A stretch of 64,000 bases of DNA, taken from Symbiodinium natans. Lineage: Eukaryota > Sar > Dinophyceae > Suessiales > Symbiodiniaceae. The stretch spans positions 402,144 to 466,143 of the forward strand of contig CAJNDS010001657.1 in NCBI GenBank assembly GCA_905221605.1, read 5' to 3'. Shown here in pieces: positions 51,492-61,699 of this stretch (the first letter of the stretch is position 1; each line of letters opens with the position of its first letter). Below the pieces are notes generated by a model, which made no database searches, was not told the DNA's origin, and worked only from the letters and a program-made list of their open reading frames with translations. The position numbers were made by a program, and so were the translations under genes.

Positions 51492-51839
51492 TTAACAACC
51501 AAAAGCCAGGTTTTCCGGAAGATTTTGGTCATTTTTTCCGAATTCCGGTTTTGGCGTCATCGCTGCGAACATATTTCCAGAAGTGGTGTAAACGCTGCTT
51601 TCCTTCGAAGGCCGGAACTTTACTCGTTTTGGCTTTGGGCGTTTCATGTTCTTGGACAAGATGCAAACAGGCGGATGGATTTCAAGCAGCTCTTGCACTA
51701 AGGTTCGAAGCTCCCCCATCAACCCCTCGAGGACAACTCCCAACGATGTGGCTGCCGAAGTCACCTGGGCAGCGGCCCAGCAGCCCTCCGTCGCCCGCAC
51801 CAGGACGAAGGCACTCCCGAAACGCCCCTCCACACACAA
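51492..51839 (-). CDS. Unrecognised protein, C-terminal part
   Basis: A clean minus frame of about 115 codons ends in TAA. It reads RFGSAFVLVRATEGCWAAAQ, then SLGVVLEGLMGELRTLVQEL, KNMKRPKPKRVKFRPSKESS and FGKNDQNLPENLAFGC. The central part is helical and the tail is basic then polar. There is no ATG at the 5' end (the frame opens at GTG). A CAG|GTGACT site inside may mark a further intron. The family is unknown. Confidence 0.4.
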   Translation of the reverse strand: MCVEGRFGSAFVLVRATEGCWAAAQVTSAATSLGVVLEGLMGELRTLVQELLEIHPPVCILSKNMKRPKPKRVKFRPSKESSVYTTSGNMFAAMTPKPEFGKNDQNLPENLAFGC

Positions 51840-51849
51840 AGCGCGTGAA

Positions 51850-53600
51850 CCGTTGCCGGAAGAGGTCGTGGAGTGGGGATGAGGGTGGAGGAGGTTTTTA
51901 ACGTTTGAAGACGAACTTGGGGAACTTGGCTGTTAGGGTGCTTGGAGTTGTTGGTTATGCAGGGCTCTGTGTTCAGCATGAGATTTCCAAAAGGCAACAA
52001 TTTCTCAAACCTGGACCTCACGGGCCTGGGGCGGGCACAAGCTGCTCATGGTGCGCTCTGCCAAGCCCACAAGCTGCCGGCGCGTCAGCTGCGCCCCGCC
52101 TCAGCTGTTTCCCCAGAAACATGGTGACACGTGGGGATGGGGAGATGGGGAAGTTCGGGGAAATGGGGCGAGGAGTTGCCTGGGATTGTTTGGGTTGGAG
52201 AGGCCAGAGACTTCGTCAGAATGTGCTCAAGGTTGGTCCGAGCTGTGGCGAGACTGTCTCTAGCTGTCACCCTGTTCCTGGACTGGCGGCTTTACGACTT
52301 CAAGCATCGAGCTTCATTCAACCTTGCAGCCCAGAATCCCATGGCCGCTAGCAAGCTCTTGTCCATTTGGTTGAGGGTCTCAGCGCCACATCAATATCTT
52401 TGCCCACAGAATACACAGATCCATTCGTGGACAATTTGGGAGTTTGCATGATGATGCTGAACATGAGTGCAACGGGAAACCAGACAAATCCTGGGGCAAA
52501 AGCACTCAACTAGTAGGTACGGACAGACGGGCGCTCGCTCTCACACACTCCTCCACCGGCGCAAAACTGGTGAAAGACCGGAAACGGGCAGAAAACATGG
52601 GTCTTATTGCACTACACGCGAGTGCGCAGGATGGCACATGCCAGAATCCCGCCAGTCTTTGGCATGGTTCTGAAGCAACCAAGAAGTGTGATCCCAATGG
52701 TCCAAGGCGGCAGCAAGAAAGTGTTACATTGCAACATCTTTTGAAAGACGGACGTCGTAACGTGAACTTTGCCACCCGCATAAACGTGCGACAAGCAAAG
52801 CCCTGCAAGTTACAGCATATTGGAGGCACGTCGAAATCGTTGCCATGGCACACATTTCGCAATATCTAGACTCTTCTGTCAACCGCAGAATGTGGCAAAA
52901 ATGGATGGTTTTGCCCCGCTCACTCAGCAAAGGCGATAGCAGCCCCTGAATTACAAACTCCGCTTGAAAAAAGATCCCAAACATGACATGGCAGGACACG
53001 CGAACCCTTAGAGATGTTTAGAGCAAGCGAGACACATCGGTGGCACTGTCGCAAGAGCTGGACCCCGAGCTCGAGGAGTTGGAGGAGCCTAGATCTATGA
53101 GATGGTGTTCAGTCTTCGTGACTTAGGGGGAGGAAGGGCTTCGGGTTCAAAGTTGATAGTGATAGTGGCAGAAATGTTATAGAGGCCGGGGGGGGGCCGG
53201 GGCGGGGGGGTGAGGCGAACAAGCAGCAGGTTTAAGGGCCCCATGAAGGCTGCATGCTTTGACTCGACTGACGGCCTCTCAGGCTTTCGTACTGCAAGGC
53301 CCTGCTCGGTCGTATTCGCTCACGGGGTCTGGCATGTCTTGGAGGAAATCATCCTTGTCTTCCTACCCTTTTCTCAAATACTGCAACAACTTGACCAAAA
53401 TGTCTCAGGCCGAACGATGTAGAAATTCTTACGCGGTTCTTCCGCCCCGACCCCTGTGTCAAAAACACAATCCAAAGCACAAACCTCCCTCCAGGAATCT
53501 CAACCTTGAAGGCCTAAGTTCGCGGCTTCGGGAGCTCCGCCGGGAGCAGCTCCGCCGGGAACGACTTCGCGAGCGGCTCGCGCTCTCAACTACCTTAAAG
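51850..53600. other. Stretch with only weak ORFs
   Basis: Competing frames at 52.4-53.0 kb are plus 52,444-52,869 and minus 52,999-52,724 (AEFVIQGLLSPLLSERG). Neither has decisive splice sites. A G-run lies near 53,190-53,210. Confidence 0.3.
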
Positions 53601-53604
53601 AAGG

Positions 53605-53676
53605 TTTAGGGTTTAGGGTTTAGGGTTTAGGGTTTAGGGTTTAGGGTTTTGGGCTTTGGGTTTAGGGTTTAGGGTG
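53605..53676 (+). repeat. Interstitial TTTAGGG tract
   Basis: About eight TTTAGGG units, with TTTTGGGCTTTGGG variants in the middle. Confidence 0.92.
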
Positions 53677-53945
53677 GGAGGGGTGAGGTCTCTGAGGTCA
53701 ACGGGCTCTGGGAATGGTTGCCCGCATCTTCATCGAAAGCCGGCCAGGCTGCTACTGCAAGCGACATCCTATCAGCCATGCAGCAATGCCTTTTTGATGC
53801 TGGCGGCGTAGATCCGAAAAGTACTCAACTATCTCTTGCACACCAGTGTGTTTGTTGCACAAACGTCAAAGAATTCTCGAAACTTCAGAAGCGTTTGGAA
53901 TTCTGGCAGCTTTGGAACCGCATATATAATAATGCATATATGTAT

Positions 53946-53977
<32 letters not shown>

Positions 53978-53978
53978 G
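53946..53978. repeat. CA then TA dinucleotide tract
   Basis: ACACACACACACAC is followed immediately by ATATATATATAT. Confidence 0.92.
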
Positions 53979-54716
53979 GCTCCTAACATCTTGATGATGT
54001 CAGCCTTGCCGTCCTCTTGGGCTGTTTTGGCTTGCAAAGCAATCTTCTGATATCACACCTTTTGGACATCCTCGTTGGATGTTGACCATGCTGACCAGCT
54101 TGTCTTCAGTCTCCCAGGCTTACGAGGCAGTCCAGTCGTCTCACTCTCTCATCTCACACTCTCCTCTCAGTCTCGCAACCGTACAACTCCGCAATCACCC
54201 GGGTCTCCCAGGCTCGCTTGACTCGACTGCTGAAGTCAACCCGCGCAGGCTTTGGAAACATTCTCCCAGCCCCAAGCAGTGTTTGCACAGCATCAAGGTG
54301 GAAGGAATGCTTCTCAAGCGCCCAATGACCATCTCTACCTGCATTCCTGCTCCTGACTCTCTCAATGTCTTCAGTCTCGAAGGAAACACCTTCGTGAAAG
54401 CTGCCGAGGTCGGCTGGGTGACGCATCATTTCCCCCAGAGTCCCCGCCCCATGGGTAGAATTTCGAGCGTTTCTCTCTTTTGGAATGCTCTGCACTTGCA
54501 GGCAATTTAATGTTGCGGAACGCAATCTAATTTGATCCTCATCGGATTCCAGAAATCATGCCGAGAGCTGAGTAGCAGCTGGTGTCCTTTCTACTTGAAC
54601 GATGCGCAATGGCTTCAAATCAGCCTGGCTCATGAACTGCAACCTCCACAACTGCCGCAGGCACGCGGCGCGAAGAGGCTGTAAGTAGATGCTTCAGTGT
54701 TTTTGCCTTGTTTAGC

Positions 54717-55088
54717 ATGACACCTACTTTAGCCCCTCCAACCATTTCCAGTAGGGGATCAGGGGGAGCGGGGGCCGGGGGGGGTGGGCCTCCTCTAAAG
54801 GTCCAGAGAAAGCGACTCATCGAAAGCAAAGCGGATCAAGAGCCATCTTCACCTCTTGCAACCTCTACAAGTCTGTACTCGGCCGAATCCACAGAAGCCG
54901 CACGTGCGCAAAGCACACTGCACCGCAGTACATGGACCAAAGAGCCCTTCAATTCTATCAGAGTTGCATGTCCACTTGGAAGGCCCATGACCAAAGCGCT
55001 GTCGCCTACGACCTTCCAGTCGATGATGGTTTCTTGGACCTGGTTTCTGTTAGTTTTGCACTCTACTGTCGGCTGTTTGAAGCAATGA
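54717..55088 (+). CDS. Possible plus-strand ORF, 123 residues
   Basis: ATG at 54,717 starts MTPTLAPPTISSRG, a Gly-rich stretch, KVQRKRLIESKADQEPSSPL and a more hydrophobic end SWTWFLLVLHSTVGCLK, then TGA. It has no recognised domain and no splice context, and its strand is opposite to most supported genes. It may be chance. Confidence 0.25.
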   Translation: MTPTLAPPTISSRGSGGAGAGGGGPPLKVQRKRLIESKADQEPSSPLATSTSLYSAESTEAARAQSTLHRSTWTKEPFNSIRVACPLGRPMTKALSPTTFQSMMVSWTWFLLVLHSTVGCLKQ

Positions 55089-55532
55089 TGCTGCTACGTG
55101 TGCCTTGAGCAAAGCTGCCGAGGAGCACACCATGTCTGGCGATGACAGAGAACACCATGTGCGCATATGTGTGCACAACTCATTTCCAAGCGAACCCATC
55201 ACGCAGAGAACCGCAGGCTCTGTGCCATTGAAAGCTTAAGCACCACCTTCTGAACCCACAGAAACCAAAAGAATCTTCCGGCAAAGTTCCAAGCGGTGCT
55301 TGAAACTGCTTAAAGGACGTTCCAACATGTCCGAACCCCGCACCTTCCACCGCTTTGGGCGGCGCAGCCACTTGTCCGTCGGGGCCTTGGGTCTTAGGCG
55401 CGGGATTTACGACGTACAATAGAAACACACATCGCTTTAGGACATGAAGTGTCAGAGCTTCACAGGCTGTCGGATTGCTTGCCCAACCTTGTGGTGGCTA
55501 CTCATGAGGTCTTTTTGGACGCTGGCACTCCA

Positions 55533-55729
55533 CCATTCAGACCTTGCAGGTCGAACTGTGAGATATTGAAAGCTTTCCCTGTCACAGTATCGCCTATATC
55601 GCTGTTGGCGAAGAAGGTGTCTGGGAATCTCAACTGCCTTGCTTCCACCCCAGTTGACCGATGCCCCAAGAACTCCGCTTCACATCGCGGATCTTTCCAC
55701 ATGCAACTGCTTCTTTTTGGTGACTTCAT
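55533..55729 (-). CDS. Candidate exon, unrecognised, downstream of the MATE gene
   Basis: The minus frame is MWKDPRCEAEFLGHRSTGVE, RQLRFPDTFFANSDIGDTVT, GKAFNISQFDLQGLNGG, with a possible GATGAAG|TCA acceptor at the 5' side and GT sites after GDT or DLQ. Composition is ordinary globular protein. It lies about 200 nt downstream of the MATE stop on the same strand. Confidence 0.4.
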
Positions 55730-55928
55730 CGACGGTCCCCTCTAGGACAGGCTTCAACACACGGCTGACTCCCACGTCTGCCGTGCATTCGGCCGCAGCC
55801 CACGGAGTAGGCGCGGGTTAACATCTCCATGCTGGTGCTCTACTTGCCGTGCTCTCCTTGCTGTGCTCTCAATGCGCTCTCTTACGGTCCGCGATGAAAT
55901 GGGAGGGTGTCAGGCCAGCATCGCCTGG

Positions 55929-56985
55929 CTAGGCTTGCAAGAGGGACTGGTAGTAGGAGTGCCGCTCATCTGCAGCTTGCTCAATGCCTTTGTACCAGTA
56001 AAGTAACACGGCTGCACGCACGAGAAGGTGCAGCATGAATGCACCCCACAGTACATCATTGGAAAGCGGCTGCGCATGGCTCACGACCCAGAAGACGAGC
56101 AGTGCCAGGAAAGTGGCATCACGCATTTTGTTCGGCTGCGTCGCTCCGACGAAAAGGCCATCCATGAGGTAGGCCGTGAAAGACAAGAGCGGGGCACACC
56201 ACTGCCACGGGAGGTAGGCCTCGGCGTAGGCCACAATAGCTGGATGCGACGTCAAGGTGAGCAGGATCTGCCGGCCGCAAGCGATGTACAGAGCGGTGAA
56301 GGCAAGGCCAAGCAGCAAACCCCAACACATCAACGCACCGAAGACCTGCCTCACCCTCCCGCTGTTGCCCAGGCCGATGGCTTGGCCGACCATCGCTTCG
56401 CCCGCGTTGGCAAAGCCATCCGCCCCGAAGGAAATAAGCATCTGCAGCTGCATCAAGAGGTTGTTCCCAGCCAACGCAGCGCTCCCCAGTTTCGCACTGA
56501 GGGATGTAAAGTCTGTGACCTGGGTGCCACTGGGTGCAGCCAAGGTGTGAAAGCCTAGGAACACTATGGAACACTTCGACTCCCAAGCTCTGGGCTGCGG
56601 GCAATGATCATCATGCACACGGAGCGGATGAGAATGTTGCCATTGAGCGAGGCGAGCTTCGCCAGTTTCGCCGGGCTACAGACCATGGAAAGGTCCAACT
56701 TGACTTGGACATCTTGGACTTGGCCTGGAGCCTCTAGCCATGGCAGCCGCTGCAGGTTCCTCCAGATTTGGTGGCAGCCAAAGGCCAACGCCACGTAATT
56801 GGAGATCGCTGTGGCTGCAGCCACGCCCTGCCCACTTACACAGAAAGCACAGAAGCTGCAATTCCCTCGGTGACTGCCTAGCTTCGGCCTCGATGCCATA
56901 GTCCAGGAAGCGGCCCAGAAGGATACAGAGGAAGGCATTGCAGAGGTTCAAGACAAGGTTGGTCACCAAGGCCACATCCGTCCTC
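55929..56985 (-). CDS. MATE-family (DinF-type) efflux transporter, C-terminal half
   Basis: Membrane antiporter family that exports organic compounds or drugs against H+/Na+. Exon n (from about 56,985 to 56,889) has TDVALVTNLVLNLCNAFLCI and LLGRFLDYGIE, like the helix before the second DinF bundle. A 61-nt GC-AG intron (56,828-56,888) follows. Exon n+1 (56,603-56,827, 75 codons) is GVAAATAISNYVALAFG ... LASLNGNILIRSVCMMII. Then an 83-nt GC-AG intron (56,520-56,602). The last exon (55,929-56,519) has VTDFTSLSAKLGSAALAGNN, ISFGADGFANAGEAMVGQAI, APLLSFTAYLMDGLFVGATQ and ends YYQSLLQA with TAG. Removing the second intron restores the usual spacing of the RxxC...FT helix, and both introns are phase 0. 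The N-terminal half (about six helices) was not found upstream, so the gene is truncated or its 5' exons are far away. Confidence 0.8.
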
Positions 56986-57479
56986 AGAATTCCAGGAGAT
57001 TGAGATTCGCATCCTTTCTTTGAACTTGAAACTGGAACATTGATCTCAAGATTGCTTGCGGACAGAGCTGGGGACTTGACTTGGTGTATTGATGTATTGA
57101 TGATGTTTAGTGCTTTAATGCTCGGCGGTCCTCTGGATGTTGATAAGCCAAGCCTGGACCACGAAATTGGACAACGCTGCTGGCGTGCCAAACACCTAAA
57201 TCGCACTGCTTGGCTGCGGCGCTGATGACATTGAGACAACGAAAGACATGCCATGAGGATGGTGCCACGACTGAAATACCTGTCCTTTAGGTCAGCTGTG
57301 GCGCGCCCCCATACCCAATCTACAGCCAAGCGGCACGTGTTTGGAAGTAGGCCAAAGCACGTTCCAGTGTTTCCTCACAGGGGAGCTCGGGAGGCAGGTG
57401 TGTAACCACAATAAGAAAACGAAGGGGGAACCGCGACAAGGAATCCAGGAGCCACAATAAGAAACGCATGGTAATCATG

Positions 57480-57690
57480 ATAAGGAGAGGCCTCTTCTGG
57501 GGTCTCTTCGGGGCCTCTCTCTGGGGCTCTCCGGGCCTTCAAAGCTTGTTTGGGGTCTTTTCGGGGCCTTTCTTTGGGGTTCTCCGGGCTTCGGAACTTG
57601 TTTGGGGCTCTCCGGGCCGGAACTTGTTTGGGGCTCTCGCAGGGCCTTCGGAGCCTGTTTCGGATCCTGTTTGGGGCTCTTCTAGGGTGG
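57480..57690. repeat. ~45-60-bp GC-rich tandem repeat
   Basis: Words TTGTTTGGGG, TCTCCGGGCC and GGGGCCT recur four to five times with variable spacing. The 57,000-57,470 interval before it holds no recognised exon. Confidence 0.75.
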
Positions 57691-58119
57691 TTCAGAGTTT
57701 AGGATTGAGGAGTTCACCCGAAACCGTAAACCCTCAACTCTAAACTCTAAACCTAGGCTTGGGTCGTAGAGGCTCGAGGGGTGAGGGGGGTTCAGGTCTC
57801 AGCGATTCCCTTGTCGACTCGAACTCTCACTCCTAAGAAAGACTCTTCGGAGCACGCCTTCTGTTACACAGACATTACACCGCATGGTCTTTGGGACATG
57901 TTGGGCTTTAAAGCCACAAAGGATGACATGTTTAGAGCTTTAAGCCCCAAGCCCTAAACCCTCAACTTTCTACGTTCCTTGAACCTTGGGACGTCCCCTC
58001 TTACACGAACAGTCCGTAATACGGGTCATAGTACCCCCCCCCCCCCCAGCAGAATCCCCATTAAGGACTGTTAGTATAAGGAGGCATACACCAACTTCAA
58101 CCCTAAACTCCCTAGGCCC

Positions 58120-58430
58120 CTGCAGGAGCCCTGTCCGGGTGGTCTTCGCTTGCGCAACGACTGCAACGGAGGCTCCCGGAGCTTGGGCGGGCGAGGGTCC
58201 CGGGAGCCCTGTCCGGGTGGTTTTCGCCTGCGCAACGGAGGCTCCCGAAGCTTGGGAGGGTCCCGGGAGCCCTGTCCGGGTGGTTTTCGCTTGCGAAACG
58301 ACTGCAACGGAGGCTCCCGGAGCTCTGGCTTTCGCTTGCGAAACGTCTGCAACGGATGCTCCCGGAGCTTGGGCGGGCGAGGGTCCCGGGAGCCCTGTCC
58401 GGGCGGTTTTCGCTTGCGAAACGACTGGCA
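58120..58430. repeat. ~65-75-bp minisatellite, four to five units
   Basis: Units contain GGGAGCCCTGTCCGGGTGG, TTTTCGCTTGCGAAACGAC, TGCAACGGAGGCTCCCGGAG and CTTGGGCGGGCGAGG. Internal inverted words (TTCGC/GCGAA; CTCCCGGAG/GGGAGCCC) allow hairpins. Frames repeating REPCPGGFRLRN are artefacts. Confidence 0.85.
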
Positions 58431-58559
58431 AAACTTGGGCCTCTCCCGAATAGGGCCCTAGTAAAAAGCAAAGCTTGGGCGTCTCGTGAACAACGTGTTG
58501 ACGCACATGGCAGAGCACTTTGGCCTTATCGGGGTAAAGGGGTCGCTTTGCCAACTTTT

Positions 58560-58920
58560 TTTCAGTCGCCTAGCACGCTCAAAAACATGATCGCCTCTCC
58601 AACTCTTGGGGGGACTGCACAACGACCACAGAAGGCTTGAGAGAAACATGAGCTTAGACTAGATGATCATGCATATAATTCAGCATATTTTCCTTATTGA
58701 GCCGGGCGAATAGAAGTCCTCTAACTTACAAGTTGCCCGCCGAAGATTCACAAAATGATAGAGAACTAGAGCGAACTTTAATGCAGAAACACCGGTTATT
58801 TAGCAAGCTCCAGTGGTGTTGTATTAAACCTGCAGATGTTCCTTAACATCAGACCCTGGAGAGAACAATTACAAGCAAGCATGAAGCTCGTTAACTTGTC
58901 TAGCATCGTGAACCAGTTTC
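58560..58920. other. Stretch without a supported gene
   Basis: A/T-rich unique sequence. Confidence 0.4.
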
Positions 58921-59425
58921 TAGTTTACTTCTTTCTTCTTCTTCTTGGAACTGCTGGGCAGCTCTGCCGCCGGGGCCTTTGTGATCCTAGCCTTCTCCTG
59001 TATGCAAAAAGCCAAACCACACACCAACTTGTCTCGCTGCTCGACCATGCTCGAAGCCCTGTTAGTTCAGACTGTGTTCGAAGGTGATCTCCGACTAGGA
59101 TAGCACAAGCAGCTGGCCAAGCATTTATTTCCAGAAAACGAGCAGGAGGAAGCAGCAACTCCCGCGAAAGGCACAGGTGCTGTGCCCGTGCACGCAGCGC
59201 TCGAACGTCGCACGTCCGCTCCTCATGGACCGCCAACGACAGTTCTTCCAAAAGCAATTTCTTATCCAGAATGACGTGGGCATCGTGTAGGTCAACGGGG
59301 CTCAACCCTGCTGCAGTTGAGCGGTTTATCGCGGCGATCAAGGTTTCCGATTTGACAGCCGGGCCCAAATCTGAGCACAGGATCAAGTCGTTCCGCGCAC
59401 TGCAAGCGCCTGCGCCTGTCCTCCA

Positions 59426-59857
59426 CTATCGAAGCTGCATCTGCAGCAAGCTCGAGAATGAGGTTTGGAGCCTCAACGCCAAGACTGGCAGCTCTTGTTG
59501 ATGCGCTGATTCCAAAATACACTCAGGGTGAAGCCAACCCTGCTCGCGGTCTACCCCGCATCGTAAGCTCCATACTCTACGATAGCAATGGGCGCAGAAC
59601 GTCCTCTCAATCTTGCCATCGAAGTGCTCGCAAGAATACCCATCGCATTGCAACATGGTGGCTCCAGCGGAGCTGATCGCCTCAGACTCGGGCTTCGCGG
59701 GCTCCATGATTTCTCGCTTATCGGAATCCTTGTCGCAAGCCGTGCTCGTGCCCTGGATTCTTGGTCTCTTGCAAACCTCGGAGCAGCTGGCCACATCCTC
59801 TGGCGCCCTCTTGCCCACAACTCGTCTCCTAGGTTCATGACGCTCAAAGCCGCTGCT
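59426..59857 (-). CDS. Exon with a Cys/His cluster (possible zinc-binding protein)
   Basis: The good acceptor AAGTTCTTCCCAG (AG at 59,858-59,859) opens in phase 0. The frame is SSGFERHEPRRRVVGKRAPE, a charged Ser-rich linker, then CDGYSCEHFDGKIERTFCAH, CYRRVWSLRCGVDREQGWLH, PECILESAHQQELPV and a stop at 59,426. The C-x4-C, C-x2-C, W-x-H-x2-C arrangement is what a structural zinc module of the PARP/LIM-like kind could use; the match is by eye. Downstream minus frames (about 59.4-58.9 kb) are also coding-like (ETLIAAINRSTAAGLSPVDL HDAHVILDKKLLLEELSLAV) but in another frame. Either an intron edge was missed or there is a frameshift. Confidence 0.45.
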   Translation of the reverse strand, partial: SSGFERHEPRRRVVGKRAPEDVASCSEVCKRPRIQGTSTACDKDSDKREIMEPAKPESEAISSAGATMLQCDGYSCEHFDGKIERTFCAHCYRRVWSLRCGVDREQGWLHPECILESAHQQELPVLALRLQTSFSSLLQMQLR

Positions 59858-60184
59858 CTGGGAAGAACTTGTGGGTGCTCGCGCAGGCAGCTAGTGAAAG
59901 GCACTTCTGAACTTCTGCCGCGATGTAGTGTGAGCGCCCTGCTTCTTGCGCTTCTCGCCGGGATGACCCTGACCATGATTTCACAACGTTCGTGCTGCAC
60001 GCATGGCTATACGGCGCAAACACATTCAGCTGTGACCGAAACAGGGCAAAGTTACGGGATTGCGACGGGCTGCCCCAATGCTGCGCTTCACGCACGCTAG
60101 TTTGGGAACGCGGCTTCAAAACTTTAGGTAGCACGCTTGGTTGCGTTTGTCGCAGTCATGTCAGGCTCACAATTTTCTTGCGTT

Positions 60185-60830
60185 GAGGGTTTAGGGGCTT
60201 GGTTTCGGGGCTTGGGATTTGAGTGGCTGAGAGAACCCCCCCCAAAAAAAAAAAAAACCTCCCTAAATTACCCTTGCAAGGAAGCATACTTTTACTTTTT
60301 GGAGGGTTCTTGAACAACCAAAACCCGGAACCCAATCACACCAGGGCCCGGGCCGTTTTGATGGCATCCAAATCGTCATTCGCCTCCTTCCAGACAACGT
60401 TGTCCACCTGTAACGGGTCTAATTTGGGGTTAGGGCCGTTAGGGTTTAGGGCTTAGGCTGTGGAGGGTTGTGGAGGTCGAAGCCGGGATTCTCACCTTCA
60501 AAGGAGGAGTCTTAGGGGTGTGATGTGTGTGCCTAAACACGAAACCGACGAAACCCCATACCCTAGGATCCCAAGTACTTGGCGTTTCGCCACGCCAGGA
60601 TCTTCGGTGAGCAACTCCAGGGCTTTCCGCTTGCGGGCTTAGCTTAGGCAACATGATCGACTCCAGGTGTGTCGTGGCCCTACCAAAGCGCTTAGGGCCT
60701 AGGGCCTAGGGTTTGATTAGGGTTGAGGGTTTAACTCTAGGGTTTAGAGTCAAGTAAGTGTGTTCTACCAGTCACTAATTGCGATGCAAAGCCATCTGCT
60801 ATCCATCCAAACGATGCGCGTGACGATCGT
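60185..60830. other. Stretch without a supported gene
   Basis: It includes GTTAGGGTTTAGGG and AGGGCCTAGGG words (60,430-60,455, 60,690-60,750) and an A-run at 60,243-60,257. Confidence 0.4.
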
Positions 60831-61310
60831 ACGCCGTGTCCGGCACGGGGTGCATTTTCTCCTCCCCAGGGTGCGATTTCTTTTTTGATGCGCCGTCGTG
60901 GACCCTTGCAAGTCTCACTCACTCAATTCCGCTCTGGGACGGGGTTTCACGCACATTTACAAGTCATGTACATAACAGCAGCGTGCGACTGCGCAGCAAA
61001 AAAGCACGGTTCGTTTTTTGCTGCCCCGTCGCGGGCCCTGCACAGGCGTGTTTTTTTCTCCGCACAGGGCGTTTGGATTTTTTGCTGCACCGTCGCGTAC
61101 CCGGGACTCACTCACTCACTTGAGCTCTGCGCCGTCGCAGGCCCGGGACTCACTCACTCACTTCCGCCTTTTCGGCTTCGCAATCCACCGTGGCCGACTG
61201 CAGAGCAAAAAAACGGGCGGGGTTTGACACACATTTACCAAAAAAACGGTGGGCGACCGCACAGCAAAAAAACATGGGTTCCGTTTTTAAGATCAGGATC
61301 AGATTTTGCA
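60830..61310. repeat. Degenerate tandem repeat with CGTCGC(A/G)GGCCC and ACTCACTCACT words
   Basis: Recurrent modules are GCGCCGTCG, a GGACTCACTCACTCACTT-type block (near 60,912, 61,105, 61,146), ACATTTAC followed by CGACCGC(A/G)CAGCAAAAAA (near 60,955, 61,230), and TTTTTTGCTGC. They produce long but meaningless frames. Confidence 0.7.
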
Positions 61311-61565
61311 TGGCAAGGGTGCGCCTCTTTTCGGACCTGAGCCGTCCAGAAACTATTGTTGAGAGCTGACAAGCGTCTAATCCTAAGCCCTTAAGTGCCA
61401 AGCCCAGAAACCTATGCCTGCACAGCCCAAACCCCGATGCGCACATCCTCGGCTGGACCTAACCAAGCGGTGCCTCGTGAGCCACACAGCTTTCACAGCA
61501 GCCCATGGCGTCCCAAAGGCAGATAAGCTACTCTGGTTCCAAAGCATCATATGCATGTGCGTGTA

Positions 61566-61566
61566 A

Positions 61567-61606
<40 letters not shown>
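61566..61606. repeat. TA dinucleotide tract
   Basis: About 20 uninterrupted TA units, followed by TTTATACATTTGTGTATATAC. Confidence 0.95.
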
Positions 61607-61610
<4 letters not shown>

Positions 61611-61699
61611 CATTTGTGTATATACACATATGTTGTGAACTCTCCATCTGTATGTGATTGCATGAATGTGTGTGTGTGCGCGTGTGCGCATGGCGTATG

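Noticed and set aside
50854-51498. 214-codon minus ORF with hydrophobic segments
   Set aside because: It runs through the GA tract and A-rich sequence (giving SLSLSLF), and its composition is skewed; no splice or family support.
57970-58554. 194-codon minus ORF with AKTTRTGLPGPS repeats
   Set aside because: A translation of the 58.1-58.4 kb minisatellite.
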